From assembly GCA_021234155.1 (NCBI GenBank), contig JAJEKV010000020.1:5500563-5564562 (forward strand): DNA of 64,000 bases, in the 5' to 3' direction. The position numbers and the translations under genes were made by a program. This document shows positions 1 through 11,406 of the stretch, piece after piece. The notes below the pieces were generated by a model. That model had not been told where the DNA came from. It searched no databases and was given only the letters and a program-made list of their open reading frames with translations. Every line of letters begins with the position of its first letter. The first letter of the stretch is position 1. Origin of the DNA: Isoetes taiwanensis (Eukaryota; Streptophyta; Lycopodiopsida; Isoetales; Isoetaceae).

Positions 1-1199
1 CAATGAAGTCTTAAAAAAAATGCAAAGCAATTTATGATGTTTAAAGGCAGATGCTTGTCTTCCTTGCTTGTTCACACTGGTTGGTAGATGTTTGTAAGTG
101 GTTGGTATAGGTTTGTAAGCAGACGTGGTTGGTGGACTATAAGGTGAAATTCCAATATGGAATATGGTTTCTGATTGCGCATATACACTCTAGGAACTTT
201 TCCCACAGATGCGCATTTTGACAAACTATATATTTTCAACCTTTTCAATCCATGGACATTATCCCAGGGTCAATATATACATTACGTTTTAAAAAGGTCA
301 GAGCTAAATTCAGACCTTACTGTACAATCAGTCAGCAATGTGGAGGAAAATGCTCATGTGGTGTTTGAAATTTGGCTCATTTGGATGTGATCGTTTAGAC
401 TTCAATGATATTTCCAACATGTTAAACTGCAAAAGTTTAAAGTGCCTGTGTAGTCTTGCTGGGAAGTAAAGTTGATGGAGGCCATATATTTGTCTTATGG
501 TATATGATGATTGCATCTTTCCCAAACTGGAGCATTAAAGTTGCATCAACTTTTTAAGAAAAGCAGGTGAATTAGATGAGCCATGTGCTCTTGGTAACAT
601 GTGCAGTCTAGAATAATTATGATTGAAATGCAGCTAGTCATTTGAAACGGATGGCCTACATACATGTTAGTGCAGTATGATTTGGAGAAGTCATACATCT
701 ATGTTGCAGTTCAGTTTTCTTGACCCATGCTGCAGAAGCTCAGTTTTCCTGATCCATTGAGTCTCTAGATCGATATTTTTGTCATGTGGTTCTGTTATGC
801 AGTCTCGTATAAGAAGGTAATGATTATTTAAGAAGGTAATGATCATCAGCTCATTTGCACTAACCTGGTTTTGTTCTTCCATTGAAATGTCCAGATCAGG
901 AATTTTTAATGCCATTGGGCAAGTTTACCATAGGAATGCAGTATTCCCATGGTAGAGTTTAGTCCACGGAACCTCTACATCAGACAGCTGGGTTGCTTCA
1001 TGTAGTGTGGTTTGGTTGCTTAAGTTTTGCACTATCTCACCATCTACTCTTCGGACGCCCTTGGTCAAAGTACTCGTCCAGTACAAGTAAGTGATGCAGT
1101 GTTGCTGCATGATTTCAAAGAGTAAGCTTTTCTGGATTTATCCCCTCATTCTGCATACCTTTGAAAATTTGGAAAACATAACAGGGCAGGCTCATACAT
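1..1199. other. Copy A, 5' part: no recognisable gene
   Basis: AT-rich sequence with only short chance ORFs. The longest reading frame (175-390) is repeated unchanged at 6860-7075 only because the DNA is duplicated. It shows no domain, repeat or codon signature that I recognise. Confidence 0.6.
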
Positions 1200-1769
1200 G
1201 TGCACATTATTTTGAGTGGTGTTACAAGTGGATGCGTTCATAGGGAATACTTTACTGAAGATCTGTGTCAAATGTGGCACTTTACAAGAGACAAGCTTAA
1301 TGTATTGGGCGTTTGCTTTAAAACTCTTACAATATGCTGTAACATGATGATATCCAATGCATTCTCAATTATCTCAAAAGTATTTGCAATCAAGAGATGT
1401 AAAATATGGCAAAATGCACATGACCAATTAGTTAAAGTAGTTCTTTCATTACATGCCATAAGTGGGCACTCTGGACATGTATGCTAAATGTGGATGCTTG
1501 GAAGAAGGACAAAACATGGATGCAGTTGTGCGCCTGTGCGCCTCAACTTTATGAAGAATACAACATGCAATATCAAGCATTCTGAAAGTGTCCACCTTGG
1601 AGCAAGGCAAGTTGATACATTGGCATGTTATTTAGCAAGGGCTGTCCTAAGTTAAAATCGTGCCTTTGTTGACATGTACACCAAATGTGATGGTGGTCGG
1701 AACATAGACCAGGGCAGGCAAATACATGAGCAGCTCAACAATTGTATGTTTTTCCAGATATTGCCATAA
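1200..1769 (+). pseudogene. Degenerate PPR-repeat relic in copy A
   Basis: Pieces of plant-type PPR motifs can be read in changing frames. Around 1344-1460 there is a stretch ending in AHDQLVK followed by hydrophobic residues. At about 1470-1520 comes LDMYAKCGCLEEGQ, the hallmark of plant PLS-class PPR repeats. Near 1577-1640 is SILKVSTLEQGKLIHWHVI, and near 1660-1769 AFVDMYTKC with RQIHEQL. Intact family members bind organellar RNA and often direct editing. Here frameshifts and stops separate every motif, so this is a relic. The same relic is repeated in copy A'. Confidence 0.75.
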
Positions 1770-2509
1770 CGCAAAGGTTCAAAGTAAATTAAAGACCAAG
1801 GGACCTAACGGAAGGTGAAGTGGGGGATTGCAAGGAGAAAAAAAACATAGAATATATACATTGTCAACATGTACCCCTTATGATCCACCCTTCGAAATGA
1901 AAATATAATGAAAATATAATGGTTTGTTGTCAACTATTTTGATACCATGTAGGTATTATGTATTGTTAACATTCTGTATACACAGAACAACTAAATACTT
2001 ATACACAACTATCGTACTAATTAATTATTTTAGTCGTATTTGTATCGTAAACACTGGATTTGCTATATATTGTATTGCATAGGAATTATTCTTTGAAACC
2101 CAAGATACTATATATTGCATCTAGTCATACATTTTGCTTGCACTAGGAAGAATTAAAATTGAGACTAGTATGAAGATTTTATAAGAATTGAAGTTTCAGC
2201 AATGAGATAATTTTAGTTCATGTTTTTATCTGAGACTACTATTATGTTTTGGTGGCATTGAACTGTAAAAGACCAAGTCCATCCATGCAGCCTCTTATTT
2301 TAAAGTCAATCTATAAATCAAACTTTAGATTTTAAATGTTAATCTTTTTGAAAACTAAATTATTGAGAATATTCGAAAGTTTTTTAAGATTTTTATACTG
2401 TAGCAATTTCGTCAATGTTTGAAATTGAATCTTATCCTTCTATATATATGATTATTTAAAAAAGCCGGCTCCAAAAAGGTCATTTTGAATTACATATATC
2501 TACTTTTCG
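1770..2509. other. AT-rich intergenic or intronic stretch
   Basis: Nothing recognised. The stretch includes many TATAT runs. Copy A' (8417-9110) differs mainly by short deletions bounded by repeats such as TTGCA and AATGAAAATATAAT. Confidence 0.5.
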
Positions 2510-4323
2510 GGTGATAAATTTAGTGTAAAATTGTGTTTTTGGAATTTTGTTGTTTCGGCAACCACGCCCGTAAGTTTGGATCTTGGCTATGGCATTCATC
2601 CTTTCTTTTTTGGCTGCTCCTTCCCTTCTGAATTCCCCAGGCAAGCGTGACTTTCGTAGGGAGCTATGGCGGAAGAGTACTAGAACGCTCTGTAGGTGTT
2701 GTCTTTGTTGAAAATGAACAGGCATGTCCCACATATAGCATGTTCTGGATTTCTTGTATTCAGCCTATGACATTTTGACTCATAGTCACTACCTGTATTG
2801 GCTTATTCTTTAGCTTTTATTGATGGTTATCGATCTATGTTTCAGTATTCAAACATATGATTATGATTTTTATAATTGATTTTTGATCGATGACAACATT
2901 CCAAATCTTCGAGAGCTCTTGCGAAAACATCAGGTTAAATTTGCATCAAGAGCAACGAAAGGATAGATTTCGAGTTCAAAGAAGCAAAGAAGCGTAAAAG
3001 AGAATTTTAAGACAAGATTATAAATAAAGGATATATTTTGAGCTCTGACCGAAAATATAGATTTGAATTTGCACGTGGATAATCTATAGATTTTCCTGAA
3101 GAATTACTGCTACCTTTGTTTCTTATGAAGGCCATTTTTCCTGTAACGACCAACATAAGTAAACAAGGTGCTGCGCACGGAGGGTTGTCCTCCATGGCCG
3201 GAGGGTGAAGTGGCTTAAATCATAGTTCAAAGTCATGTTTCTGAATGTGAAAAGACAAGAGAAAAATGGATGTGCACTTACAGGAAGGGAATAGAGCAAA
3301 GAAAAATGTCTTAGTCTAACATTAAGACTAATAAGTTACAAGGGTCTCAAACGTCAACATCTACGTAGGAAGAAAAAATTCAAGTGGTGATGTGAACTGC
3401 AAAATATAAGATGCACAAGGACGTTATATGTAAGGCAAGCAAAATGGATGTTGTTTGAAGAAATAAGTGCTCTAAATAAGAAATTAATGCAATGCACGCC
3501 CCCCATAATGAATATATGTAAGGGTAGTAGGAACTTTTGCAAATCCTACTAGGGTATAAAAAGGGCCGTTGATGGTTAAGAAAAAATTGCAATTGAGTGG
3601 ATAGAAAAGAATAGCCGCATACCAACCTCAGTAGAAACACTTGCCATCGCCAATCGTGTAACAGTTGCAACACGTCCAGATTTATTTGAGATCTCCCCAT
3701 GATCAATTAAAGAACCCATTGTCTTAAGCCAAGATTTTATCATCTTCAGTCGTGAAAAAGGAACAATCTTCGAATCTGAAGCTAAGCAATAAAATAAAAA
3801 ATCTCAAACTACTTACATTTCCCCTGGGGGATTCATCTTTGATCAGCGTATAACCCATGAGAGTTCAACGGAGGGGTGTTTTTTGGACCATTTGCGTACG
3901 TATACTTAGGGGTTAGGGGTGTTTTTAGACACTGATTTGGAGTAATATCTATACACAGAGGGGTCAAATTGCCTTTTAAAATTGTGTATACAAGGGGGAT
4001 TTTTTGCTACCCTCCGAACGCAGATGCCATACCCCCCTTATATATAAGTGCATCCCCCGGGACATTTCCAGCAGGCCTGTTAATAGAAGTCAGAAACAAA
4101 CTTCTAGGTTCATCATTATCTTTGGCAGGCATATGCCTAAGATATTGTCTAAAATTCATGACGAAATCTGCCTCATGCATGCGAACAGACTCCTCAAAAT
4201 GACTGCTATCATATCTTGTTGCAGTTATCTGATAATTTTTACTTTCCCTCTCACTGTATTCTATAAACTCACCATAGTCATCATTGCCAATAGAAAGTTC
4301 ACTATCTAGCAAAATATAAAGTT
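2510..4323 (-). pseudogene. Exon-like blocks of an unidentified multi-exon gene, copy A
   Basis: Four protein-like blocks lie on the minus strand, some with usable splice signals. Block 1 (about 4312-4060) is acidic and ends near the residues DEPRSLFLTSINRP. Block 2 (3781-3623) has a TTTTATTGCTTAG acceptor, about 52 open codons beginning SDSKIVPFSRLKMIKSW, and a GTATGC donor. Block 3 (about 3150-3040) follows a CGTTACAG acceptor. Block 4 (about 2745-2510) is basic, with RKSRLPGEFRREGAAKKER. I do not recognise the family. A gypsy LTR abuts block 1, so the gene is interrupted on its upstream side. The blocks recur in copy A' and the right arm. Confidence 0.4.
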
Positions 4324-4650
4324 CTGTCGCTGCCCTAATCCCAAACCTGTCATGAACCTACACAAGAACAAGGAAAATACATGGAAAATACGCAAGAAAT
4401 ACGTCAAGATCGGCAAAGAATCTGATATATGAACATGAATCAAGAGCATAATGGCCCGAAGGCAAGCAGGAACACGAGACAGATGCCTAGAAGGCTCAAG
4501 ACTGGCGTTGAACCGGAATGGTTCGACAAGAAGGAGGTGCCTCCTTATATATCTAGGTCAACGGTCAGGATCACGCCACTCCAATGGATGAGATCTCGCC
4601 AAGTGTCGTGCATGCATTTAGGTTCTAGAATGTTCTAGAACCTCTTAGGG
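4324..4650 (-). mobile_element. Truncated Ty3/gypsy LTR, copy A
   Basis: Matches the 3' two-thirds of the full gypsy LTR at 10911-11406, including the TATATAA promoter box and the terminal TGACA end (here at 4324). The match stops at 4650, where unrelated segment B begins, so the boundary of the direct repeat falls inside the LTR. No gypsy coding sequence remains here. Confidence 0.8.
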
Positions 4651-5530
4651 ATCTTTCAAGGTTGTGTTGCAAATCTTTCTTGAAGATTAGGAGGTGGATG
4701 TACAGTTCCAACCTTGCAAACATAATATTGGCATAAGATTTCTTGATGTCCTCAATTCAATCTGTATGCCCAGTTCTCTAAAGATATATTTCATACATAT
4801 CTCAGCATGTAACAACCAAAATGCATGGGAGTAGAAGGTTCAGTTACCTGATTGAGCTGTAAATCGTCATTTGAGGCTTTATCATCATCCGAATTGGTAA
4901 AGCACACTATCTTCAACATTGCTAAAAGCTTCAGCCCCTTGGAGATATAACAAAAATTTCTTTATGCTTGCTTGGGTCATTTCTATCTTTGCCAGAATCT
5001 TACTATTCATTCTACACAAATCTAGTAGCTGTGCTTTAGTCAAGTGAATGTCACTGTGCTCCAGGCGATTCCAACTCAGCAACTAAATCAACTTGACAAT
5101 TTATGTTTGTGAACTGGACTACAGAGCAATGAGGATCAATGTGTATTTTTATCTCCAGTGATTTATCGAGGTAATAGATAAAAAGGACAGAGTAAAAGAT
5201 AAACAAGGGCAAAGTACCTATGTTGAGCAAAAGATCAATGATGAGAATACTTGAGATGATAGAAAAAGACAGAGGTCTGCTTAGCAAGTCAGCTGTGGTA
5301 CAAGTATAGATCAAGAATAACTAGTCATTGTGATGAAGCTGGTACAAGGAAAGAACAAGGATATATATAATATAATTAGTGTGCTGGAGGAATACACAAG
5401 AAAACCGATGTGATGAAGCGATCCTAGAAGAGAAACAAACTTGATGGCAACCTTACCAAAGAGAGCTCCTCTCTGCTCCTCCATCGGATCCATAGCCTAC
5501 CGGAACTACTGCTCCGTCGCCAAAATCTGC
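4651..5530 (-). other. Segment B, left part: weak exon-like signals on minus strand
   Basis: Found once in the window. Minus-strand reading shows a possible first exon at 5493-5455 (MDPMEEQRGALFG, followed by a GTAAGG donor) and an exon-like block at about 5080-4860 with LTKAQLLDLCRMNSKILAK, ending at a CAG/GTAACT donor. The second block changes frame near its end. These could be upstream exons of the unidentified gene in copy A, separated from it by the LTR fragment, but this is inference. Confidence 0.3.
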
Positions 5531-5646
5531 TCTGTCGCCAAAATCAGCTAAAAAGGGCAAAAAGGCACAGCGGACAAAAAGGCACAGCGGCCAAAAAAAA
5601 AGGGCGGTTTTGTTTTAAGGGAAAGGAGGGTGATGATGCTGAAAAA

Positions 5647-6553
5647 ATGAAGTCTGTGTTCCGGCTGTTGAAGCGCCTGCGGCCACGCCCATCGAAATCG
5701 AAGGCAGCAATCTCTGATTGTAGGCTTCCGCTCCACATTCAGGAAGCGGTTGGAGATCACAAGTACACGGTCATATTTTTGCATGGGCGAGGCAGTACTG
5801 GGCCGCTAGTCGCTGCAGCTCTGGCTGCAATGTCCACCTCCTCACCAGGCCATAATCTCTTCAGTTCTTTGCCTGGTGTGAGATGGGTGTTTCCAAGCGC
5901 AGAGCTCCAAAGCCAAGGGTGGTTCAAACCAAGGGTGCCTTCTCGAGCCGATCCAACCTTCCAGCAGGTAAGCCCTGGCCTTAGGTCTGGCCTTAGGTCT
6001 TGCGTTCAATACGTGCAGGAAGTGATCCAGGATGAAATTCGACTGCTAGGCGGTGCTGCTGAGAGGGTGGTGCTCGGTGGGGTGAGCCAAGGGCAGGCTG
6101 CAGCTTTGCATGTCCTGCTTTCAAGCCGTTGCAAATTGGGAGCTTTCGTTGGTGCAAGTGGGTGGTTACCTCTAGCACAGAAAAATTGAACTAATGGGTG
6201 ATGTTACCAATTGTCTAAGAAAGGAATTAGGTCTGGGAAAGGAGGCTCAAGACGATGGCCTCTCTTCTTCTTCTAAATCTTCCTCTTCCTCTTCCTCTTC
6301 TTCTAAATCTTCTTCGCTGGTTGGCATGCCTGTGTTCTTGGGGCATGGTAGATTTGACACCACTGTCTGTGTGGAGCTAGGAAGGCAGGCTTGCAGTATC
6401 CTCAAGCAGATGAAGGTGGACGTTGTGTGGAAAGAATATGTGGGTGCAGACCTAGAGGGGCACTGGCTGAAGGAACCCGAGGAACTTGATGACATTGTTG
6501 ACTTCTTGAAGACCCACTTAGGCATTCACACACAGTGTGTTGTTGCCACATGA
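5647..6553 (+). pseudogene. Acyl-protein thioesterase/carboxylesterase-like hydrolase, frameshifted
   Basis: Two adjacent frames (5647-6189 and 6194-6553) together give one alpha/beta-hydrolase of the phospholipase/carboxylesterase (Abhydrolase_2) type, about 300 residues against a usual 220-260. Visible motifs, in order: VIFLHGRGSTG (oxyanion-hole region), WFPSAE-like WVFPSAE, the nucleophile elbow GGVSQGQAAALH (Ser in G-x-S-x-G), GASGWLP, then in the second frame PVFLGHGRFDTTV (acid) and GHWLKEPEELDDIVDFL (His). The frames are separated by a single-base difference in the A-run at 6181-6185. A low-complexity Ser/Lys tract (6265-6320) is inserted before the acid. There is no intron. The family removes acyl groups from proteins or lipids in the cytosol. 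It may be a recent pseudogene, or a sequencing slip in the A-run. Confidence 0.7.
6272..6320 (+). repeat. TCTTCC microsatellite coding for poly-Ser
   Basis: Runs of TCTTCC/TCTTCT triplets encode Ser with occasional Lys inside the hydrolase gene. Intact family members have no such tract at this place, so it looks like slippage expansion in a surface loop. Confidence 0.8.
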
Positions 6554-6686
6554 TACATAACTTTAACTTTCCCGGCAAAAAAACTGTGTGTTCACCTGCA
6601 TCTTAATCTTTACATGACATTGGGACAGGGTTTTTCCCCAATTCTGTCCATAAATTTGAGAAAATTTAGTTGAAGCCGAAAGCTGT
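6554..6686. other. Hydrolase 3' flank
   Basis: Short AT-rich sequence between the hydrolase stop codon and the start of copy A'. No polyadenylation signal is obvious. Confidence 0.4.
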
Positions 6687-7888
6687 GCAATGAAGTCTAA
6701 AAAAATGCAAAGCAATTTATGATGTTTAAAGGCAGATGCTTGTCTTCCTTGCTTGTTCACACTGGTTGGTAGATGTTTGTAAGTGGTTGGTATAGGTTTG
6801 TAAGCAGACGTGGTTGGTGGACTATAAGGTGAAATTCCAATATGGAATATGGTTTCTGATTGCGCATATACACTCTAGGAACTTTTCCCACAGATGCGCA
6901 TTTTGACAAACTATATATTTTCAACCTTTTCAATCCATGGACATTATCCCAGGGTCAATATATACATTACGTTTTAAAAAGGTCAGAGCTAAATTCAGAC
7001 CTTACTGTACAATCAGTCAGCAATGTGGAGGAAAATGCTCATGTGGTGTTTGAAATTTGGCTCATTTGGATGTGATCGTTTAGACTTCAATGATATTTCC
7101 AACATGTTAAACTGCAAAAGTTTAAAGTGCCTGTGTAGTCTTGCTGGGAAGTAAAGTTGATGGAGGCCATATATTTGTCTTATGGTATATGATGATTGCA
7201 TCTTTCCTAAACTGGAGCATTAAAGTTGCATCATCAACTTTTTAAGAAAAGCGGGTGAATTAGATGAGCCATGTGCTCTTGGTAACATGTGCAGTCTAGA
7301 ATAATTATGATTGAAATGCAGCTAGTCATTTGAAACGGATGGCCTACATACATGTTAGTGCAGTATGATTTGGAGAAGTCATACATCTATGTTGCAGTTC
7401 AGTTTTCTTGATCCATGCTGCAGAAGCTCAGTTTTCCTGATCCATTGAGTCTCTAGATCGATATTTTTGTCATGTGGTTCTGTTATGCAGTCTCGTATAA
7501 GAAGGTAATGATTATTTAAGAAGGTAATGATCATCAGCTCATTTGCACTAACCTGGTTTTTGTTCTTCCATTGAAATGTCCAGATCAGGAATTTTTAATG
7601 CCATTGGGCAAGTTTACCATAGGAATGCAGTATTCCCATGGTAGAGTTTAGTACACGGAACCTCTACATCAGACAGCTGGGTTGCTTCATGTAGTGTGGT
7701 TTGGTTGCTTAAGTTTTGCACTATCTCACCATCTACTCTTCGGACGCCCTTGGTCAAAGTACTCGTCCAGTACGAGTAAGTGATGCAGTGTTGCTGCATG
7801 ATTTCAAAGAGTAAGCTTTTCTGGATTTATCCCCTCATTCTGCATACCTTTGAAAATTTGGAAAACATAACAGGGCAGGCTCATACAT

Positions 7889-8416
7889 GTGCACATTATT
7901 TTGAGTGGTGTTACAAGTGGATGCGTTCATAGGGAATACTTTACTGAAGATCTATGTCAAATGTGGCACTTTACAAGAGACAAGCTTAATGTATTGGGCG
8001 TTTGCTTTAAAACTCTTACAATATGCTGTAACATGATGATATCCAATGCATTCTCAATTATCTCAAAAGTATTTGCAATCAAGAGATGTAAAATATGGCA
8101 AAATGCACATGACCAATTAGTTAAAGTAGTTCTTTCATTACATGCCATAAGTGGGCACTTCTCTGGACATGTATGCTAAATGTGGATGCTTGGAAGAAGG
8201 ACAAAACATGGATGCAATATCAAGCATTCTGAAAGTGTCCACCTTGGAGCAAGGCAAGTTGATACATTGGCATGTTATTTAGCAAGGGCTGTCCTAAGTT
8301 AAAATCGTGCCTTTGTTGACATGTACACCAAATGTGATGGTGGTCGGAACATAGACCAGGGCAGGCAAATACATGAGCAGCTCAACAATTGTATGTTTTT
8401 TCAGATATTGCCATAA
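7889..8416 (+). pseudogene. Degenerate PPR-repeat relic in copy A'
   Basis: Second copy of the PPR relic at 1200-1769, with the same motifs (DMYAKCG-like, LEQGKLIH, AFVDMYTKC) in broken frames. It lacks about 45 bp near 8216, between two short ATGCA repeats, and has a 3-base difference just before the DMYAKC motif. Both copies were already degenerate, so the gene died before the direct duplication. Confidence 0.75.
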
Positions 8417-9093
8417 CGCAAAGGTTCAAAGTAAATTAAAGACCAAGGACCTAACGGAAGGTGAGGGGGATTGCAAGGAGAAAAAAAACATAGAATATAT
8501 ACATTGTCAACATGTACCCAATGAAAATATAATGGTTTGTTGTCAACTATTTTGATACCATGTAGGTATTATGTATTGTTAACATTCTGTATACACAGAA
8601 CAACTAAATACTTATACACAACTATCGTACTAATTAATTATTTTAGTCGTATTTGTATCGTAAACACTGGATTTGCTATATATTGTATTGCATAGGAATT
8701 ATTCTTTGAAACCCAAGATACTATATATTGCACTAGGAAGAATTAAAATTGAGACTAGTATGAAGATTTTATAAGAATTGAAGTTTCAGCAATGAGATAA
8801 TTTTAGTTCATGTTTTTATCTGAGACTACTATTATGTTTTGGTGGCATTGAACTGTAAAAGACCAAGTCCATCCATGCAGCCTCTTATTTTAAAGTCAAT
8901 CTATAAATCAAACTTTAGATTTTAAATGTTAATCTTTTTGAAAACTAAATTATTGAGAATATTCGAAAGTTTTTTAAGATTTTTATACTGTAGCAATTTC
9001 GTCAATGTTTGAAATTGAATCTTATCCTTCTATATATATGATTATTTAAAAAAAAAGCCGGCTCCAAAAAAGGTCATTTTGAATTACATATAT

Positions 9094-10910
9094 CTACTTT
9101 CTGGTGATAAATTTAGTGTAAAATTGTGTTTTTGGAATTTTGTTGTTTCGGCAACCACGCCCGTAAGTTTGGATCTTGGCTATGGCATTCATCCTTTCTT
9201 TTTTGGCTGCTCCTTCCCTTCTGAATTCCCCAGGCAAGCGTGACTTTCGTAGGGAGCTATGGCGGAAGAGTACTAGAACGCTCTGTAGGTGTTGTCTTTG
9301 TTGAAAATGAACAGGCATGTCCCACATATAGCATGTTCTGGATTTCTTGTATTCAGCCTATGACATTTTGACTCATAGTCACTACCTGTATTGGCTTATT
9401 CTTTAGCTTTTATTGATGGTTATCGATCTATGTTTCAGTATTCAAACATATGATTTTTATAATTGATTTTTGATCGATGACAACATTCCAAATCTTCGAG
9501 AGCTCTTGCGAAAACATCAGGTTAAATTTGCATCAAGAGCAACGAAAGGATAGATTTCGAGTTCAAAGAAGCAAAGAAGCGTAAAAGAGAATTTTAAGAC
9601 AAGATTATAAATAAAGGATATATTTTGAGCTCTGACCGAAAATATAGATTTGAATTTGCACGTGGATAATCTATAGATTTTCCTGAAGAATTACTGCTAC
9701 CTTTGTTTCTTATGAAGGCCATTTTTCCTGTAACGACCAACATAAGTAAACAAGGTGCTGCGCACGGAGGGTTGTCCTCCATGGCCGGAGGGTGAAGTGG
9801 CTTAAATCATAGTTCAAAGTCATGTTTCTGAATGTGAAAAGACAAGAGAAAAATGGATGTGCACTTACAGGAAGGGAATAGAGCAAAGAAAAATGTCTTA
9901 GTCTAACATTAAGACTAATAAGTTACAAGGGTCTCAAACGTCAACATCTACGTAGGAAGAAAAAATTCAAGTGGTGATGTGAACTGCAAAATATAAGATG
10001 CACAAGGACGTTATATGTAAGGCAAGCAAAATGGATGTTGTTTGAAGAAATAAGTGCTCTAAATAAGAAATTAATGCAATGCACGCCCCCCATAATGAAT
10101 ATATGTAAGGGTAGTAGGAACTTTTGCAAATCCTACTAGGGTATAAAAAGGGCCGTTGATGGTTAAGAAAAAATTGCAATTGAGTGGATAGAAAAGAATA
10201 GCCGCATACCAACCTCAGTAGAAACACTTGCCATCGCCAATCGTGTAACAGTTGCAACACGTCCAGATTTATTTGAGATCTCCCCATGATCAATTAAAGA
10301 ACCCATTGTCTTAAGCCAAGATTTTATCATCTTCAGTCGTGAAAAAGGAACAATCTTCGAATCTGAAGCTAAGCAATAAAATAAAAAATCTCAAACTACT
10401 TACATTTCCCCTGGGGGATTCATCTTTGATCAGCGTATAACCCATGAGAGTTCAACGGAGGGGTGTTTTTTGGACCATTTGCGTACGTATACTTAGGGGT
10501 TAGGGGTGTTTTTAGACACTGATTTGGAGTAATATCTATACACAGAGGGGTCAAATTGCCTTTTAAAATTGTGTATACAAGGGGGATTTTTTGCTACCCT
10601 CCGAACGCAGATGCCATACCCCCCTTATATATAAGTGCATCCCCGGGACATTTCCAGCAGGCCTGTTAATAGAAGTCAGAAACAAACTTCTAGGTTCATC
10701 ATTATCTTTGGCAGGCATATGCCTAAGATATTGTCTAAAATTCATGACGAAATCTGCCTCATGCATGCGAACAGACTCCTCAAAATGACTGCTATCATAT
10801 CTTGTTGCAGTTATCTGATAATTTTTACTTTCCCTCTCACTGTATTCTATAAACTCACCATAGTCATCATTGCCAATAGAAAGTTCACTATCTAGCAAAA
10901 TATAAAGTTC
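9094..10910 (-). pseudogene. Exon-like blocks of the unidentified multi-exon gene, copy A'
   Basis: Copy of the block series at 2510-4323, with all four exon-like pieces: about 9340-9110, 9740-9630, 10368-10210 and 10898-10645. Protein text is unchanged from copy A over most blocks. At the end of block 1 a missing C shifts the frame after NVPG. The gypsy LTR again lies immediately upstream (10911-11406). Confidence 0.4.
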
Positions 10911-11406
10911 TGTCGCTGCCCTAATCCCAAACCTGTCATGAACCTACACAAGAACAAGGAAAATACATGGAAAATACGCAAGAAATACGTCAAGATCGGC
11001 AAAGAATCTGATATATGAACATGAATCAAGAGCATAATGGCCCGAAGGCAAGCAGGAACACGAGACAGATGCCTAGAAGGCTCAAGACTGGCGTTGAACC
11101 GGAATGGTTCGACAAGAAGGAGGTGCCTCCTTATATATCTAGGTCAACGGTCAGGATCACGCCACTCCAATGGATGAGATCTCGCCAAGTGTCGTGCATG
11201 CATTTAGGTTCTAGAATGTTCTAGAACCTCTTAGGGATAGTCCTACATATGAGGGAGACGTGAGATAATGTCTTCAACAAATATTGATAGCGCATGCGAG
11301 TTCAAACCCTGTCTTGTGCAACTACCTTTTGCATCCATGTGACGACCATCTTTTGTATATACGAGTATAATGTTCGTATAATATGAATGTCCGTATGGTC
11401 GTCACA
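10911..11406 (-). mobile_element. Full Ty3/gypsy 3' LTR, left arm
   Basis: A 496-bp LTR read on the minus strand. It starts TGTGACGACC at 11406 next to a purine-rich tract (GGAGGGGGATGG, 11407-11418) and ends TGACA at 10911. It contains a TATATAA box (about 11130) as promoter. The integrase reading frame stops exactly at the LTR start (TGA inside TGTGA), as is usual in compact chromoviruses. Downstream host sequence starts GAACTTTATA. No partner 5' LTR was found. Confidence 0.8.

Larger units (their letters stand above)
1..4650. repeat. Direct repeat, copy A
   Basis: This block recurs at 6687-11237 in the same orientation, nearly identical apart from small indels. It begins at or before the window edge and ends inside a gypsy LTR, where the shared text stops after CTTAGGGAT. 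It contains a PPR relic (+ strand), exon-like blocks of an unidentified gene (- strand) and a partial gypsy LTR. Copy A is about 100 bp longer because A' lacks several short stretches, for example about 45 bp near 1525 and 23 bp near 2120. Confidence 0.95.
6687..11237. repeat. Direct repeat, copy A'
   Basis: Second copy of the block at 1-4650. Beyond 11237 it continues into the rest of a gypsy LTR and a chromodomain integrase fragment, which copy A lacks. Its part from about 8880 onward is also the outer end of the left arm of the large inverted repeat. The right arm shares with A', and not with A, the absence of six bases in the run at 2863-2868, so A' is the copy that was inverted-duplicated. 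Confidence 0.95.

Noticed and set aside
175-390. 71-codon frame repeated exactly at 6860-7075
   Set aside because: Its conservation is explained by DNA duplication. No protein signature is seen.
3380-3706. 108-codon hydrophobic frame, conserved in three copies
   Set aside because: It overlaps the better exon candidate (3781-3623) in another frame and then runs through intron-like sequence. Conservation follows the DNA repeat.
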